Assembly (NCBI RefSeq): GCF_001634365.1
Contig: NZ_CP014579.1
Span: forward strand, 62,001-126,000
Direction: 5' to 3'
DNA: 64,000 nucleotides
DNA from: Paraburkholderia phytofirmans OLGA172
GTDB taxonomy: Bacteria; Pseudomonadota; Gammaproteobacteria; Burkholderiales; Burkholderiaceae
In this document: positions 36,811 through 45,627 of the stretch, piece by piece
How the letters are laid out: the number at the start of each line of letters is the position of its first letter
Numbering within the stretch: the stretch's first letter is position 1
The notes under the pieces: generated by a model
What the model was told of the DNA's origin: nothing
Database searches by the model: none
The model's input: the letters and a program-made list of their open reading frames with translations, nothing else
Made by a program: the position numbers and the translations under genes

Positions 36811-37221
36811 ATGATGAAAGCTCAATCCGAACGTTTGCATCAAAAATTTAGTAATCATATTTATATGCATGAATGCGAGGGTCAAATGATGAGCGAACGT
36901 CCTGCGCCCGGAGTTGGAACTTGCGCGCTTAGTCGACCTGAAGCGCACGGTGTCTCTGCGCGTGCGATGAAGAAGGCCATTGCGGAAGGAAAGGTCTATT
37001 GCGACAACGGTCTGTCGCCACGCGAGCTGGAGCTTGTCCAGCAGGTCTGCGAGAACCATACAGAAAAGACGCCGAAGTCGCGCAGTGAGATCGGCAACCG
37101 GGTCGGACGATTTCCCTGTTCGAAAATGGGGTTCGACTATCAGATGGGCTCGATTTTTCCGGATCTGACTGCACTGCTTTACTTGAACGGTCTATGTCCT
37201 TCAAAAGGAGAGAGCGATTGA
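36811..37221 (+). CDS. Stand-alone TnsA-N-terminal-like protein or duplication remnant
   Basis: About 136 residues, GAGGAA upstream, stop overlapping the TnsA-TnsB start (TTGA). Two blocks repeat the N-terminal part of the next protein: HGVSARAMKKAIAEGKVY corresponds to HGFSARAIKQAIAEGKVY there, and SEIGNRVGRFP then GSIFPDLTALLYL corresponds to REIGNTTGKLP then GSIFPELCALFYI. The order of the two blocks is swapped between the proteins. It may be the relic of a tandem duplication of the tnsA part of the gene or a small DNA-binding cofactor. No nuclease residues are present. Confidence 0.6.
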   Translation: MMKAQSERLHQKFSNHIYMHECEGQMMSERPAPGVGTCALSRPEAHGVSARAMKKAIAEGKVYCDNGLSPRELELVQQVCENHTEKTPKSRSEIGNRVGRFPCSKMGFDYQMGSIFPDLTALLYLNGLCPSKGESD

Positions 37222-40016
37222 GCACAGTCATTGCTGAGAAAGTTGACAACGAGGAGCATCTCGACGAAGCGTCGATCATGGCCGACATAAAGCCGGGCAT
37301 GCTAACCGATGCGCAACTGGAATTCATCATGATCAACGCTGGCGTGGCGTCGCTCGGGAAGGCGCTTGTCCGGCAGATACGAAAGAGCGAACCCGATACG
37401 GCGCCGAAATCGAGCAGGGAGATCGGTAACACGACTGGAAAACTCCCCAGCGCGTTGATGGGGCTTAACCTTCAGTTCGGATCCATCTTTCCTGAACTGT
37501 GTGCGCTGTTCTACATTGACAGCCGGCAGATGAGTCCGAATGTTCTGGAATTCTGGAACCGGATTTCGATCAAGGGTATCGACGTGCTAGACGTGAACGG
37601 TCGACGTCGCGGCACTGTCGCGCATCCTGTCCACGCGCTCGTTATTGAAAGGCGTAAGTTGTACTTCATGGAGGTTAGGCGCGAAGCGGACTTGGAAAAA
37701 GACAGTCTGTTTGTCAAGCAATCGGACAACACGTGGCGTTCACCAGCAATTGAATCTGCGGTGGCGCGATACGGTATTGGCTATCGACTGATACTAGACC
37801 GTGAGCTTGGCAAATATATGGTGGGCAACCTGTCCTATTTGTCGTCGTGTTTCTATAGCGATTACGAACCTTGCGAAGACGATGAAGTGGAAGCCGTGGC
37901 GAAATTTGTGCGGGAAACGGGCGTCTGTAATCGGAAGAAGCTGATCGAGCACGGCTTTTCGGCGCGTGCGATAAAGCAGGCGATCGCAGAGGGAAAGGTG
38001 TATTTCCCTCTGACGGAAGCAGACCTGACTAATACGGTCATCGCGTTTTTGTATGCAGATCGAGAAGCCTATGTAACACACAAGCTTGAGCGCCAGGCCC
38101 ATGGCGCGCTGACCCCTCCCAAACTGAAGTTACTACCGGTGCAGGATCAGTCGTTTACATGGGACGGGAAGCCCTGGCGAGTGGTGAACGCGGGCGAGAG
38201 TGATTACTGCGTCAGGAGTGACTCGGGTATGCTCGACCTGCCAGTTGCTGACGTACGGAGATACTGCGACTCTGGAACATGGATATATGACGTACCCGAC
38301 GAACCGGGCGTCATGCGCGTTACAGCCAAGCGGCGGTCTGAAGCGTTCGCGTTGCTCGAACTTCGCTATCGACCGGATGGCGAGTGGCTCTGGCCATATG
38401 GAAAACGTCGTGGACAACCAATCTCGCAACGAAGTATCCAGAGGATCAAGAGCGCAATCGCTCAGGCTGAGATAACCGGTCGCTCGCCGCTTGAGGCTCT
38501 CATGCGCAGCTACGACAATTGTGGATGCCACGCAGAGCACACGGACGGCGAGCGAGAAGTCTGGACGGACTGTCTGAAGGAAGACTATCTCAACAATCGA
38601 GCGCCGACGGTGGCGTCTGTTGCGGACACCTATCGCAATAGATGCGAGGCGAAAGGATATCCCCCGGTCAGCACCGAAACGATCCGGCGTCGGATTCGGA
38701 AACTCGATAAGGCAATCGTTGTTCGGGAGCAGGACGGCACCTTCGCTGCGTATCAATGGGGGAATTTTGTTCCGCAGGACAAAGGCAACAAGTTGGTAAA
38801 GGGTCGGGTTCCGTTCGAGGTCTGTCATGTGGACCACACCCCGTTGTCCGTCAACGTTCGTTGCTGCGTTACCGGCAAGGTGTCGAAAGTAACTGTATGG
38901 AGGACCGTACTAAGGGACGCCTGTCACTTCCGAGTTCACGCGCACATTGTGCACCATGGGTCGCCCTCCTATGAAACCCTTTATCGTCTTCTGCTCGAGA
39001 TGGCCAAGCGAACGGGTGGCCGTCTCCCTCAATACATAGTATGTGATCGAGGGCTAGATTTTCGCGCAAAACAGTGGGAAGCGACGATTGCGAGGTTCGG
39101 GGTCATCAAACTTAACCGGCCAGCACGACGACCTCGTCACGGCCAGCCAGTTGAGAGTGGAAACCGCAAAGACGACGTCGAAACCATATCTAACCTAGAC
39201 GGGCACGCCAAGCCGAACATCGATTTTCGCGTATTGAAGGGAGATTTCGTTCCCTCAGCTGCGGCAATCTACACCGTTTCAGACATCCGGCAGATTTTCG
39301 ACGAGAAATATTATGAGATCGAGCCGCGCCATCCTTCACCACGAACGAGAGGCGAGACCATTCTCGAGTTCGAACGCCGTGTGCTAGCACAGGTCGATAC
39401 TTCGCACATTCGTCGCATTGGCGATTATGAGGAGTTCAGATTTCTCTGCATGCCGGAGGTTCAAGGCACTTACCGAGTTGTCAGCTGGCAGGGGTCCGTA
39501 CAGGCCCGAACGCTCGAATACTTTTCGCGGGATCTTGTAAATGCTGAGATTATCGCTTCGAAGGTCCTGGTCCACTACGACCCTGACAACCTTGGAAGAG
39601 TACTCGTGTGGGCGAAGAAGAAATGGGTCGAGTGCCGGGCAGAATGTTACGAGCTTCTTTCGCAGTTTACTGATCTCGAACGGGTCGACTACGAGAGCTA
39701 CCTGAAGGGGGAAGGTCAGAACAAGTCGGTGACGCGAATCGCCAAGGGTATGGAACTGGCAAAAAGCTTGAGCGCGGCGCGGGAAACTGCTCGCGGACGT
39801 ATGGCACACGGTCGTGCCTTGGAGAATCGTGGCGAAACGTACAGTCCCGAGAAGGGGCAGCCGTCTGGCGACACCGTCGACATGCAGCAGTCCCAAGCTG
39901 ACGCGACGCACGACCAGGCGAAGGTTCCTCGAAAAAACAGAGTGCCGGTGGTCTCCGAGCAGGAGCTGGAGGAGATGACTATTCCGGATTTCCCCTCGTA
40001 TTCTGACCGAATCTGA
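37218..40016 (+). CDS. TnsA-TnsB fusion transposase of a Tn7-like element
   Basis: About 932 residues from TTG 37218, which has AAGGAGAG upstream and overlaps the previous stop; a longer frame begins at 37194. Residues about 90-250 resemble the TnsA endonuclease domain (LEFWNRISIKGIDVLDVNG ... HPVHALVIERRKLYFMEVR). Where TnsA has catalytic Asp and Lys, H139 and R154 are seen, so strand cleavage by this domain may be lost. The TnsB part follows: HTH segments, then a DDE core with D539 (VDHTPL), D610 (VCDRGLDF) and E646 (GQPVESGNR), and a C-terminal tail (QELEEMTIPDFPS) of the kind that contacts TnsC. Catalyses 3'-end cleavage and strand transfer. TnsC and TniQ are downstream. Confidence 0.85.
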   Translation: MSTVIAEKVDNEEHLDEASIMADIKPGMLTDAQLEFIMINAGVASLGKALVRQIRKSEPDTAPKSSREIGNTTGKLPSALMGLNLQFGSIFPELCALFYIDSRQMSPNVLEFWNRISIKGIDVLDVNGRRRGTVAHPVHALVIERRKLYFMEVRREADLEKDSLFVKQSDNTWRSPAIESAVARYGIGYRLILDRELGKYMVGNLSYLSSCFYSDYEPCEDDEVEAVAKFVRETGVCNRKKLIEHGFSARAIKQAIAEGKVYFPLTEADLTNTVIAFLYADREAYVTHKLERQAHGALTPPKLKLLPVQDQSFTWDGKPWRVVNAGESDYCVRSDSGMLDLPVADVRRYCDSGTWIYDVPDEPGVMRVTAKRRSEAFALLELRYRPDGEWLWPYGKRRGQPISQRSIQRIKSAIAQAEITGRSPLEALMRSYDNCGCHAEHTDGEREVWTDCLKEDYLNNRAPTVASVADTYRNRCEAKGYPPVSTETIRRRIRKLDKAIVVREQDGTFAAYQWGNFVPQDKGNKLVKGRVPFEVCHVDHTPLSVNVRCCVTGKVSKVTVWRTVLRDACHFRVHAHIVHHGSPSYETLYRLLLEMAKRTGGRLPQYIVCDRGLDFRAKQWEATIARFGVIKLNRPARRPRHGQPVESGNRKDDVETISNLDGHAKPNIDFRVLKGDFVPSAAAIYTVSDIRQIFDEKYYEIEPRHPSPRTRGETILEFERRVLAQVDTSHIRRIGDYEEFRFLCMPEVQGTYRVVSWQGSVQARTLEYFSRDLVNAEIIASKVLVHYDPDNLGRVLVWAKKKWVECRAECYELLSQFTDLERVDYESYLKGEGQNKSVTRIAKGMELAKSLSAARETARGRMAHGRALENRGETYSPEKGQPSGDTVDMQQSQADATHDQAKVPRKNRVPVVSEQELEEMTIPDFPSYSDRI

Positions 40017-40029
40017 TGCGGAGGTGACC

Positions 40030-41259
40030 TTGAATCAATTGAAGGCGGATGACACCCGGTTTTTAGCAACCGAACAACGCGAGCATATTACGTACATCCG
40101 GGAGTCGTGGACCCTGCTCTATGAACTATACAACGACTGGTACGAGGAGATGATGGACCACGTGGCAACAGACGAGCCTGGCCAGCTTGTCCTTCTGATT
40201 GGTCCCACCCATGTAGGCAAGACCGCAATGATGAAGTTTTGCGACCGCATCTTGACAGAAATTGCGCGCAAGGCAGGTCGTGCTGTCCACGGGAGTGCGT
40301 ACATTCGCTTGCCCGCGTCGGTAGGCAGCAAATACGACAAGGGCGAGACGTATAGACGTCTGCATGAAGCGATGCTGCCGATGATTCCGGAATCTTTCGT
40401 CACCTATGGTGATCCTCGAGATGGCGCGGTCAAGCGGTCGATGATCCCACGGGCGGGCAGGGCGCCGACACACGCTGCGTTGCTGCGCGCGGTCGTGAAC
40501 CGGATGAATGATGGTTATGCAGCGTCTTTTCTCGACGAGGTTGGTGAACTCCCACTTCTCCTGAAATCCAACGCCGTTATGGAGGCCGCTATGGCGATCA
40601 AGGAGATTGCAGACCTGTCGCGTAAGACTGCGTTTATCGGTGGTGGCCCAGAGGTTGCGCCCCTTCTGTGGCAGAACGCCCAGTTGACTGCACGTATCCA
40701 ACCCATCTGGATGCACCCGCTGGACTATAAGGTGAAATGTCACCGAGAACAGTTCGCGGGTGTGTTGAATGCGCTTGCGAAGGAGCTTGGTCCCGCTTAC
40801 ATCAAATCGGACATCATGGATGTCAAACATGCCATGTTCATCATGCAACACGTGTGGGGGACCGTAGGCCTTGCGACGAAAGTTATTTTGCGAATGGTGT
40901 CGCGTTCGTTGCGTCGTGAAGGTGCACCCCTCGACTGGCCGTTACTTGAGGCCGGTATTAAACGTGCTCACGATTCCCTGCGCCATCAGATGACGATTGA
41001 GCATGCAATGTTCGCGGCCGCAAAAGATCCGGAGCGCCGCGCAGACTATTGGGCGTCGGCTGGTTATCTGAATATGCGGACGACAGCCTTCCACGCGAAG
41101 AGTTACGAGAAAACCGTTGACATCGACCCGCTTGATACCGCCCCCGAAGAGGTCGTGCCGATTACTAGCGGTCGCGGGAACAAGGGTACAGCGCGACCCG
41201 AGGAGCCCAAACGCGCACCGGTCAATGGTTTGCCGGGTGAGGACCGGAAAGCGGCTTGA
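40030..41259 (+). CDS. tnsC: TnsC/TniB-type AAA+ ATPase of the Tn7-like element
   Basis: About 409 residues. TTG 40030 is chosen because GGAGG sits just upstream; the apparent GTG at 40024 is inside that site. Walker A GPTHVGKT at residues 58-65 and Walker B SFLDEVGEL with D169/E170, then a sensor-1 region (KTAFIGGGPEV). TnsC forms ATP-dependent filaments on target DNA, links TniQ to TnsB and gives target immunity. The C-terminal Lys/Arg/Pro-rich tail probably contacts TnsB. The gene follows tnsAB by about 13 bp. Length and motifs match TnsC better than IstB. Confidence 0.85.
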   Translation: MNQLKADDTRFLATEQREHITYIRESWTLLYELYNDWYEEMMDHVATDEPGQLVLLIGPTHVGKTAMMKFCDRILTEIARKAGRAVHGSAYIRLPASVGSKYDKGETYRRLHEAMLPMIPESFVTYGDPRDGAVKRSMIPRAGRAPTHAALLRAVVNRMNDGYAASFLDEVGELPLLLKSNAVMEAAMAIKEIADLSRKTAFIGGGPEVAPLLWQNAQLTARIQPIWMHPLDYKVKCHREQFAGVLNALAKELGPAYIKSDIMDVKHAMFIMQHVWGTVGLATKVILRMVSRSLRREGAPLDWPLLEAGIKRAHDSLRHQMTIEHAMFAAAKDPERRADYWASAGYLNMRTTAFHAKSYEKTVDIDPLDTAPEEVVPITSGRGNKGTARPEEPKRAPVNGLPGEDRKAA

Positions 41260-41438
41260 TGGGGTGAACTTGAATTGAGTGTGAGTCGTCCGTCCATTTG
41301 CCGTCGGTGGCTGATGGGCGGACGATCGTTGCATCGCCATACATCGTTCAATTCGGTCTTATGCGCTACTTCGCAGACAAGCTTCCTGCCGGCACCCCCA
41401 TTTATTCGTATATCGCATTCGAGGCACAGGAGGATAGA

Positions 41439-42737
41439 TTGAGACTGCCAAATCTCGAGCCGATGATGAACGGCACATGGGAACAAGAAGGCTTAACAAG
41501 CTACGTTAATCGTCTTGCCGAGAATCTGGGCATCTCGACGACGGATCTCATTCTGAAGGTGATGGTTCCATTAGTCGGCGGACCGAATGATCGGAATTGC
41601 AACATCTGGAGGAGCATTGATCTTGGGAAAAAAAGCGGGGCAAAATGGGTTGCTGCGCTTGAAAAGTTGACCGGGCGGACCGACCTGAATAGCTTAACTC
41701 TTTTACGGCTATCGACGATATGTAGCTTGTGGTCAGAGATACGGCGGGACGCTGCATTTTGTCCTCATTGTCTTGAGGAAGCTGTGGATCGGGCCGAGCG
41801 AGTTTATACGCCACTAGCGTGGCGACTGAGATCGTACACCGTGTGCATAAAGCACCGGATTCCGTTGCTGGATTTCTGCAGACATTGTGGGTGCAAAAAG
41901 CTGAGGGTTTTCTTTGCAGGTGGCCGGAATGGTTGCTGTTACAAGTGTGGTCGGTGGTTAGGCGATGCAGTTTCACTTGGAAATTCTGGAGAAGGTGGGC
42001 TGCAAGAGCTTTTGACTAGTGTGACCGTCGCGGAGCTGCTCTCGCTTGCTTTGGACGGGGAGGAAGTGATCACGTCGGTCAGAGGTTTCATGAAGGAAGT
42101 TGTCGATGAACGACTCAATGGCAACATGGCATCGTTAGCAAGAGGTCTCGGAATTTCTCCCGTAAAGGCGCGTCAGTATACGATTTGCGAGGATTTGCCA
42201 CGGATTCGGGATTGGGAGTTGATATCAGAGATTGCTGGTGTCAGCCTCCTTGATCTTCTGCCATGCCACTCGCTGCCCCCCGACCTCGGCGATCATCCAT
42301 GGTTTCGTGATACGTCCAGGTTATCGACCCGAGGGGGGCGTCCCAAAGGAGACCTAACTGCGACTATCGTTAGCACGGCGCTGCGAGGTGCGCTAGACGC
42401 AGAAGCTGCAGTTTCTTTGAACCGCCTCGCGATGAGCCTCGGCACCCATTATTCTTGCCTTCAGCGCTTTGAACCTGAGTTGGCTGCGGAAGTATCCAAG
42501 AGGTTTCGTCTAAGCGTCAGCGCGCGGGCAGAGGCGAGACGCGCCAAATTTCAGGAGGATCTGGTCCGCGCAGTCGACGACCTCCTCGCGGCCGGGAAAT
42601 TTCCAACGCCGTCCCGCGTGAAAGCGCGCATAGATCGCAAATTTTGCTGGTTCGATTTTTACAAGGAGACGTACGAATCGGAGGTGAAAAAAAGAAAGCT
42701 TGTCAATGCCGACGGTTTCCGGGAGGCGCGCGAGTGA
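41439..42737 (+). CDS. tniQ: TniQ/TnsD-like targeting protein, copy 1
   Basis: About 432 residues from TTG 41439, preceded by ACAGGAGG; the frame stays open to 41298. The N-terminus (LPNLEPMMNGTWEQEGLTSYVNRLAENLGIS) has the TniQ pattern of a short lead followed by a SYxxRLAExxG helix. Zinc-ribbon pairs follow: FCPHCLEEA with C-x2-C, CIKH, CRHCG and CYKCG, at residues about 108-170. The C-terminal half contains helix-turn-helix-like segments (MASLARGLGISPVKARQYT; RLAMSLGTHYSCLQRF). TniQ proteins recognise the target site or couple to a target-binding complex. About 180 bp separate it from tnsC, which is unusually long within this operon. Confidence 0.85.
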   Translation: MRLPNLEPMMNGTWEQEGLTSYVNRLAENLGISTTDLILKVMVPLVGGPNDRNCNIWRSIDLGKKSGAKWVAALEKLTGRTDLNSLTLLRLSTICSLWSEIRRDAAFCPHCLEEAVDRAERVYTPLAWRLRSYTVCIKHRIPLLDFCRHCGCKKLRVFFAGGRNGCCYKCGRWLGDAVSLGNSGEGGLQELLTSVTVAELLSLALDGEEVITSVRGFMKEVVDERLNGNMASLARGLGISPVKARQYTICEDLPRIRDWELISEIAGVSLLDLLPCHSLPPDLGDHPWFRDTSRLSTRGGRPKGDLTATIVSTALRGALDAEAAVSLNRLAMSLGTHYSCLQRFEPELAAEVSKRFRLSVSARAEARRAKFQEDLVRAVDDLLAAGKFPTPSRVKARIDRKFCWFDFYKETYESEVKKRKLVNADGFREARE

Positions 42738-43366
42738 TGGGCTTCGTCTATTTTGACAAGGAAAAGTTGTCAAATTGAACGGGATACCGCTATATGTTTC
42801 CAGATTTTTGACTGATTAGTGTCAAATTATGTAACAATGTCAGTGTTGTTTACGGGTAAACAACTATCTGTGGATGTTGGTATTTAGCGACGTTGCGCCA
42901 CTGCTCGTCGTGACTGGTCACATGCGCTTAAGGCTCCTACGAGCATGCTTCCCTCGACCTGCTGCACCTCGCGCGTCCGATCCTACGACGAACGAAAACG
43001 CATACTTCTACGTGCGGAGAAACTGGGAGGTCGCCTGTGGGCCTCTATAGCTGAGGGTGGGGAGCTACGCGCGACGTGGCGCTGGCACCGTCGGCGCTTC
43101 TAGCAACGCATTGATATGTGGCCAGCTCATCTGATGCGTAAAGGGCAGGGCTACCGGCTTGCAAGCCTTATCGTTACGAGCTGTCCAACAGAGTTCTCAA
43201 GGAGGATCGAATTGCTGCCGCCGAACGTGGAGAAATTTTTTTCCCACGCGGTCTGCCGTAGCGGGACCGTGACACCGCGAGTTCGTCGCGTATGGCGCCA
43301 CGCCGCTTCGCTTTGCGAATGAGGTCTACCTGCGCATGATTATCGGCCTTACAGTCGTTCAGAAAC
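42738..43366. other. AT-rich region after tniQ with inverted repeats; candidate right end
   Basis: It holds three symmetric elements: TTTGACAA (42752-42759) with TTGTCAAA (42767-42774); two copies of TGTCAAATT (42768 and 42820); and GTTGTTTAC (42845-42853) with GTAAACAAC (42856-42864). On the minus strand the unit reads AATTTGACA, like the AAGTTTGAC units at 14770 and 51930. This is compatible with TnsB sites at a right end, or with operators. From about 42900 to 43366 I see nothing convincing; a 68-codon frame at 43116 lacks support. Confidence 0.45.
42851..42866 (-). repeat. Right half of the candidate terminal inverted repeat
   Basis: On the minus strand it reads TAGTTGTTTACCCGTA, matching 36194-36209 at 15 of 16 positions. 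It overlaps the palindrome GTTGTTTAC/GTAAACAAC, so an operator function is the main alternative. Confidence 0.45.
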
Positions 43367-43771
43367 CTAACTGCCAACTGTCGTCGACTCCTGTTCGCTT
43401 TCGACTGTAGGTCCATCGTCAGACGAAGTTCTCCGGGATTCATGCGCACTGGATTTTTTTTTACCTATTCTTTCCCGCTCTCGCGCTTCTTTCATCGCGG
43501 TGGGGCGGCGCCTGGTAGATGTCGAACCGTTGGAACGCATGATGTCCACTCGCTTCGGAAGCTGGAGCGTAACCGTCTCGACTCCCATGGCCGCGAGGCA
43601 CTGGATGACAAATGAGAACTGGAACCTGCCACGGCTTATTTTGACGGACAGTGACTTTACCGCTTCTGGTGCCCCCATTTCCTGAAGCCGGGCGGCAAGC
43701 TCCGGGACGCCGATCCGTTGCGCAGCCATTTCCGTGCGGAGCAGTTCTCTCGCGGTTTCATATAAGTTCAT
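43367..43771 (-). CDS. DUF6471-type small protein
   Basis: About 134 residues. The start at 43771 is chosen because a GGAG site lies about ten bases upstream; the longer frame to 43858 lacks one. The N-terminal 65 residues (ARELLRTEMAAQRIGVPELAARL ... SLSVKISRGRFQFSFVIQCLAAMG) match the compact helix-turn-helix-like DUF6471 domain, common in Burkholderia islands. The C-terminal half is basic then Ser/Glu-rich. A DNA-binding role is inferred from fold pattern only. It stands alone on the minus strand between the two TniQ modules. Confidence 0.7.
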   Translation of the reverse strand: MNLYETARELLRTEMAAQRIGVPELAARLQEMGAPEAVKSLSVKISRGRFQFSFVIQCLAAMGVETVTLQLPKRVDIMRSNGSTSTRRRPTAMKEARERERIGKKKSSAHESRRTSSDDGPTVESEQESTTVGS

Positions 43772-44730
43772 ACTTAAGCTCCACCAGCAATCGACAGTAA
43801 TGCCTGAATCCCCAACGCGATTGATAACCTCTAAGTTAAGGCATCGTGCCACGAACACTGCCGTCTTGCGTGCCTATCGAACGGGGAATTTGATTTATAA
43901 CGATAATCGCTGATCTCATTTGCTCGAACTTGGTAACAATATGACTTGCGGATTCAGGCGTAGTTTGAGCCATAAGCCATTGAAAAATATCGAAATTGAA
44001 GGGGCTTGGGTCGGTCGAGCCATTGCTCAATAAAACCAGAAACCTTGACAATCGACCCGTGATGTATCCCTAATTTATTCTCGTCGGTGCAGCGATACGT
44101 AATTGATAACAATGAATTTCCTGGATTTCAAGCCGCATTTGAGTTTTCACCGCAAACTTGTCAATTCGTATGGGCGGGCGCTGGTGCTCGACGCGACGCT
44201 TTAACGCATGGTACTCAACGCAAAAGTTGCGTCAGCGTCACGGGCAGCGACCCTACGCCATGTCGCACAGTCTCAACGTGTTGAAGCTGGGCGCGGCAAA
44301 ACATCGCGGCGTACGGAAATCCTCGGCGTTGCACGGCAATGGGTCGCTTGATTGCACCCGGTCGCTAAGGGCGGCCCGGTAGCAGATCGTGCTTCCTGAC
44401 AAGATGTCCACTTACGCCGTTTCCGTCGAGAGACAGCGAGTCCTCACCGTGGGCGTCATTGCGAAGCACGCGCACACGACAAATATGGGTTTCGCATTGC
44501 GGTCTGCTATCGAGTGTTCGAAGCCGGACTCTGGATAGTTGGCCACGCCTCCCGCGATAGTGATCCGGATGACATACAGGTTATGCGGTAGCCGACGATC
44601 GTATGGCGTGTCGCTCAACATATCTCCCGTTCGTCGAGAGTCGGCCTATCGAATGTAGCGATTCCCCTCGCGATTTGCATCTCTCTATCCCCACATCGAT
44701 ATCTGATCATGCATGATACGTCCTCGTATG
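43772..44730. other. About 1 kb without a supported gene
   Basis: Contains only short frames; the longest (44412-44621 minus, 69 codons) has no clear ribosome site and ends in an unremarkable tail. An inverted CCGCAAACTTGTCAATT sequence near 44148 recalls the TnsB-like units but is single. Probably decayed sequence between modules. Confidence 0.4.
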
Positions 44731-44731
44731 C

Positions 44732-44799
44732 TGACGTGTTTAAAAGTAAGGTAGGTATACCCTGGTTGAAAGTGACGTGTTTAAAAGTAAGGTATACCC
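44732..44799 (+). promoter_or_regulatory. Tandem 27-bp operator-like repeats upstream of the second module
   Basis: TGACGTGTTTAAAAGTAAGG occurs at 44732 and again at 44773 (41 bp apart), each followed by the perfect palindrome GGTATACC (44754 and 44791). Between the copies lies TTGAAA (44766), which could be a -35 box with TAAGGT (44788) as -10. The repeats lie about 80 bp before the GTG of the metallophosphoesterase gene, so they probably control the tniQ2 module. Confidence 0.6.
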
Positions 44800-44879
44800 A
44801 CGAGCGCTTGGCGCTTTTGGTAAATGAAGACGGTGCTCAGTCACCACATCGCGTGTAGGTTAGAACGAAGGAGGGCCGA

Positions 44880-45626
44880 GTGCGTCTGCATATCGTTTCG
44901 GATCTGCATCAACATTCAAGCCGCGATGCCGGACCGGACCCAAGGGTCACGCCCGTCGACGCGGATGTGCTAATCCTTGCCGGGGATATCGATTTCGTCG
45001 AAAAGGTCGCTGACAGGTACGGCGAATGGCCCTACGACGTGCTGTATGTTCGTGGCAATCACGATACGTACTTTCGGCCATATGAACGCGCGATCTCGAC
45101 TGCTGCCATTCGGATGGAGACTGGACGCGTTCGCATGCTCGAAAGAAGAGTCGTCTTCTATCCGAAAATCAGGATAGTCGGTTGCTGTCTTTGGACTGAC
45201 TTCGAATTGGTAGGCAACGTCGAGGACGTAATTGTGCTTAACCGCGAGCTCGGTGCCGATTTTCGATGTCTGATGCGCGCAGACGGGCGATCGGTTACTC
45301 CCGAAGACCTACGAGTAGAGCATCGCAGTTCGCTCGAATGGCTGCAGAACACCTTGCGCGAACCATTTAACGGAGTGAACGTTGTTGTCTCACACCACGC
45401 GCCACACCGGCGCTCACTGAATCCCGCGTACGGAGTTACCTGGAGCAGCGCGTCATTCGCCAGCGACCTGTCGGCCACTATGCGACATGTAAGTCTTTGG
45501 GTGCATGGGCATGTCCATTCTTTTGTCGACTTCAAGTTCAAGCGCTGTCGAGTAGTGTGTAACGCTGCGGGCTCCACGGCGAGACCCAATCCGGATTTCG
45601 TATCCGACTTCGTTGTGGAGATCTGA
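44880..45626 (+). CDS. Calcineurin-like metallophosphoesterase 1
   Basis: About 248 residues from GTG 44880 with AAGGAGGG upstream. All five metal-site motifs are visible: SDLHQH near the N-terminus (DxH), LAGDID (GD), RGNHDTY (GNHD), SHHAPH (H) and HGHVHSF (GHxH). The family hydrolyses phosphodiesters or phosphomonoesters using two metal ions; the substrate cannot be told. Its stop is one base before the ATG of the second tniQ, so the two are co-translated. A related enzyme follows at 47470. Cytosolic: no signal peptide. Confidence 0.85.
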   Translation: MRLHIVSDLHQHSSRDAGPDPRVTPVDADVLILAGDIDFVEKVADRYGEWPYDVLYVRGNHDTYFRPYERAISTAAIRMETGRVRMLERRVVFYPKIRIVGCCLWTDFELVGNVEDVIVLNRELGADFRCLMRADGRSVTPEDLRVEHRSSLEWLQNTLREPFNGVNVVVSHHAPHRRSLNPAYGVTWSSASFASDLSATMRHVSLWVHGHVHSFVDFKFKRCRVVCNAAGSTARPNPDFVSDFVVEI

Positions 45627-45627
45627 T

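Noticed and set aside
43116..43322. 68-codon + frame after tniQ1
   Set aside because: No ribosome site and no similarity to known proteins.
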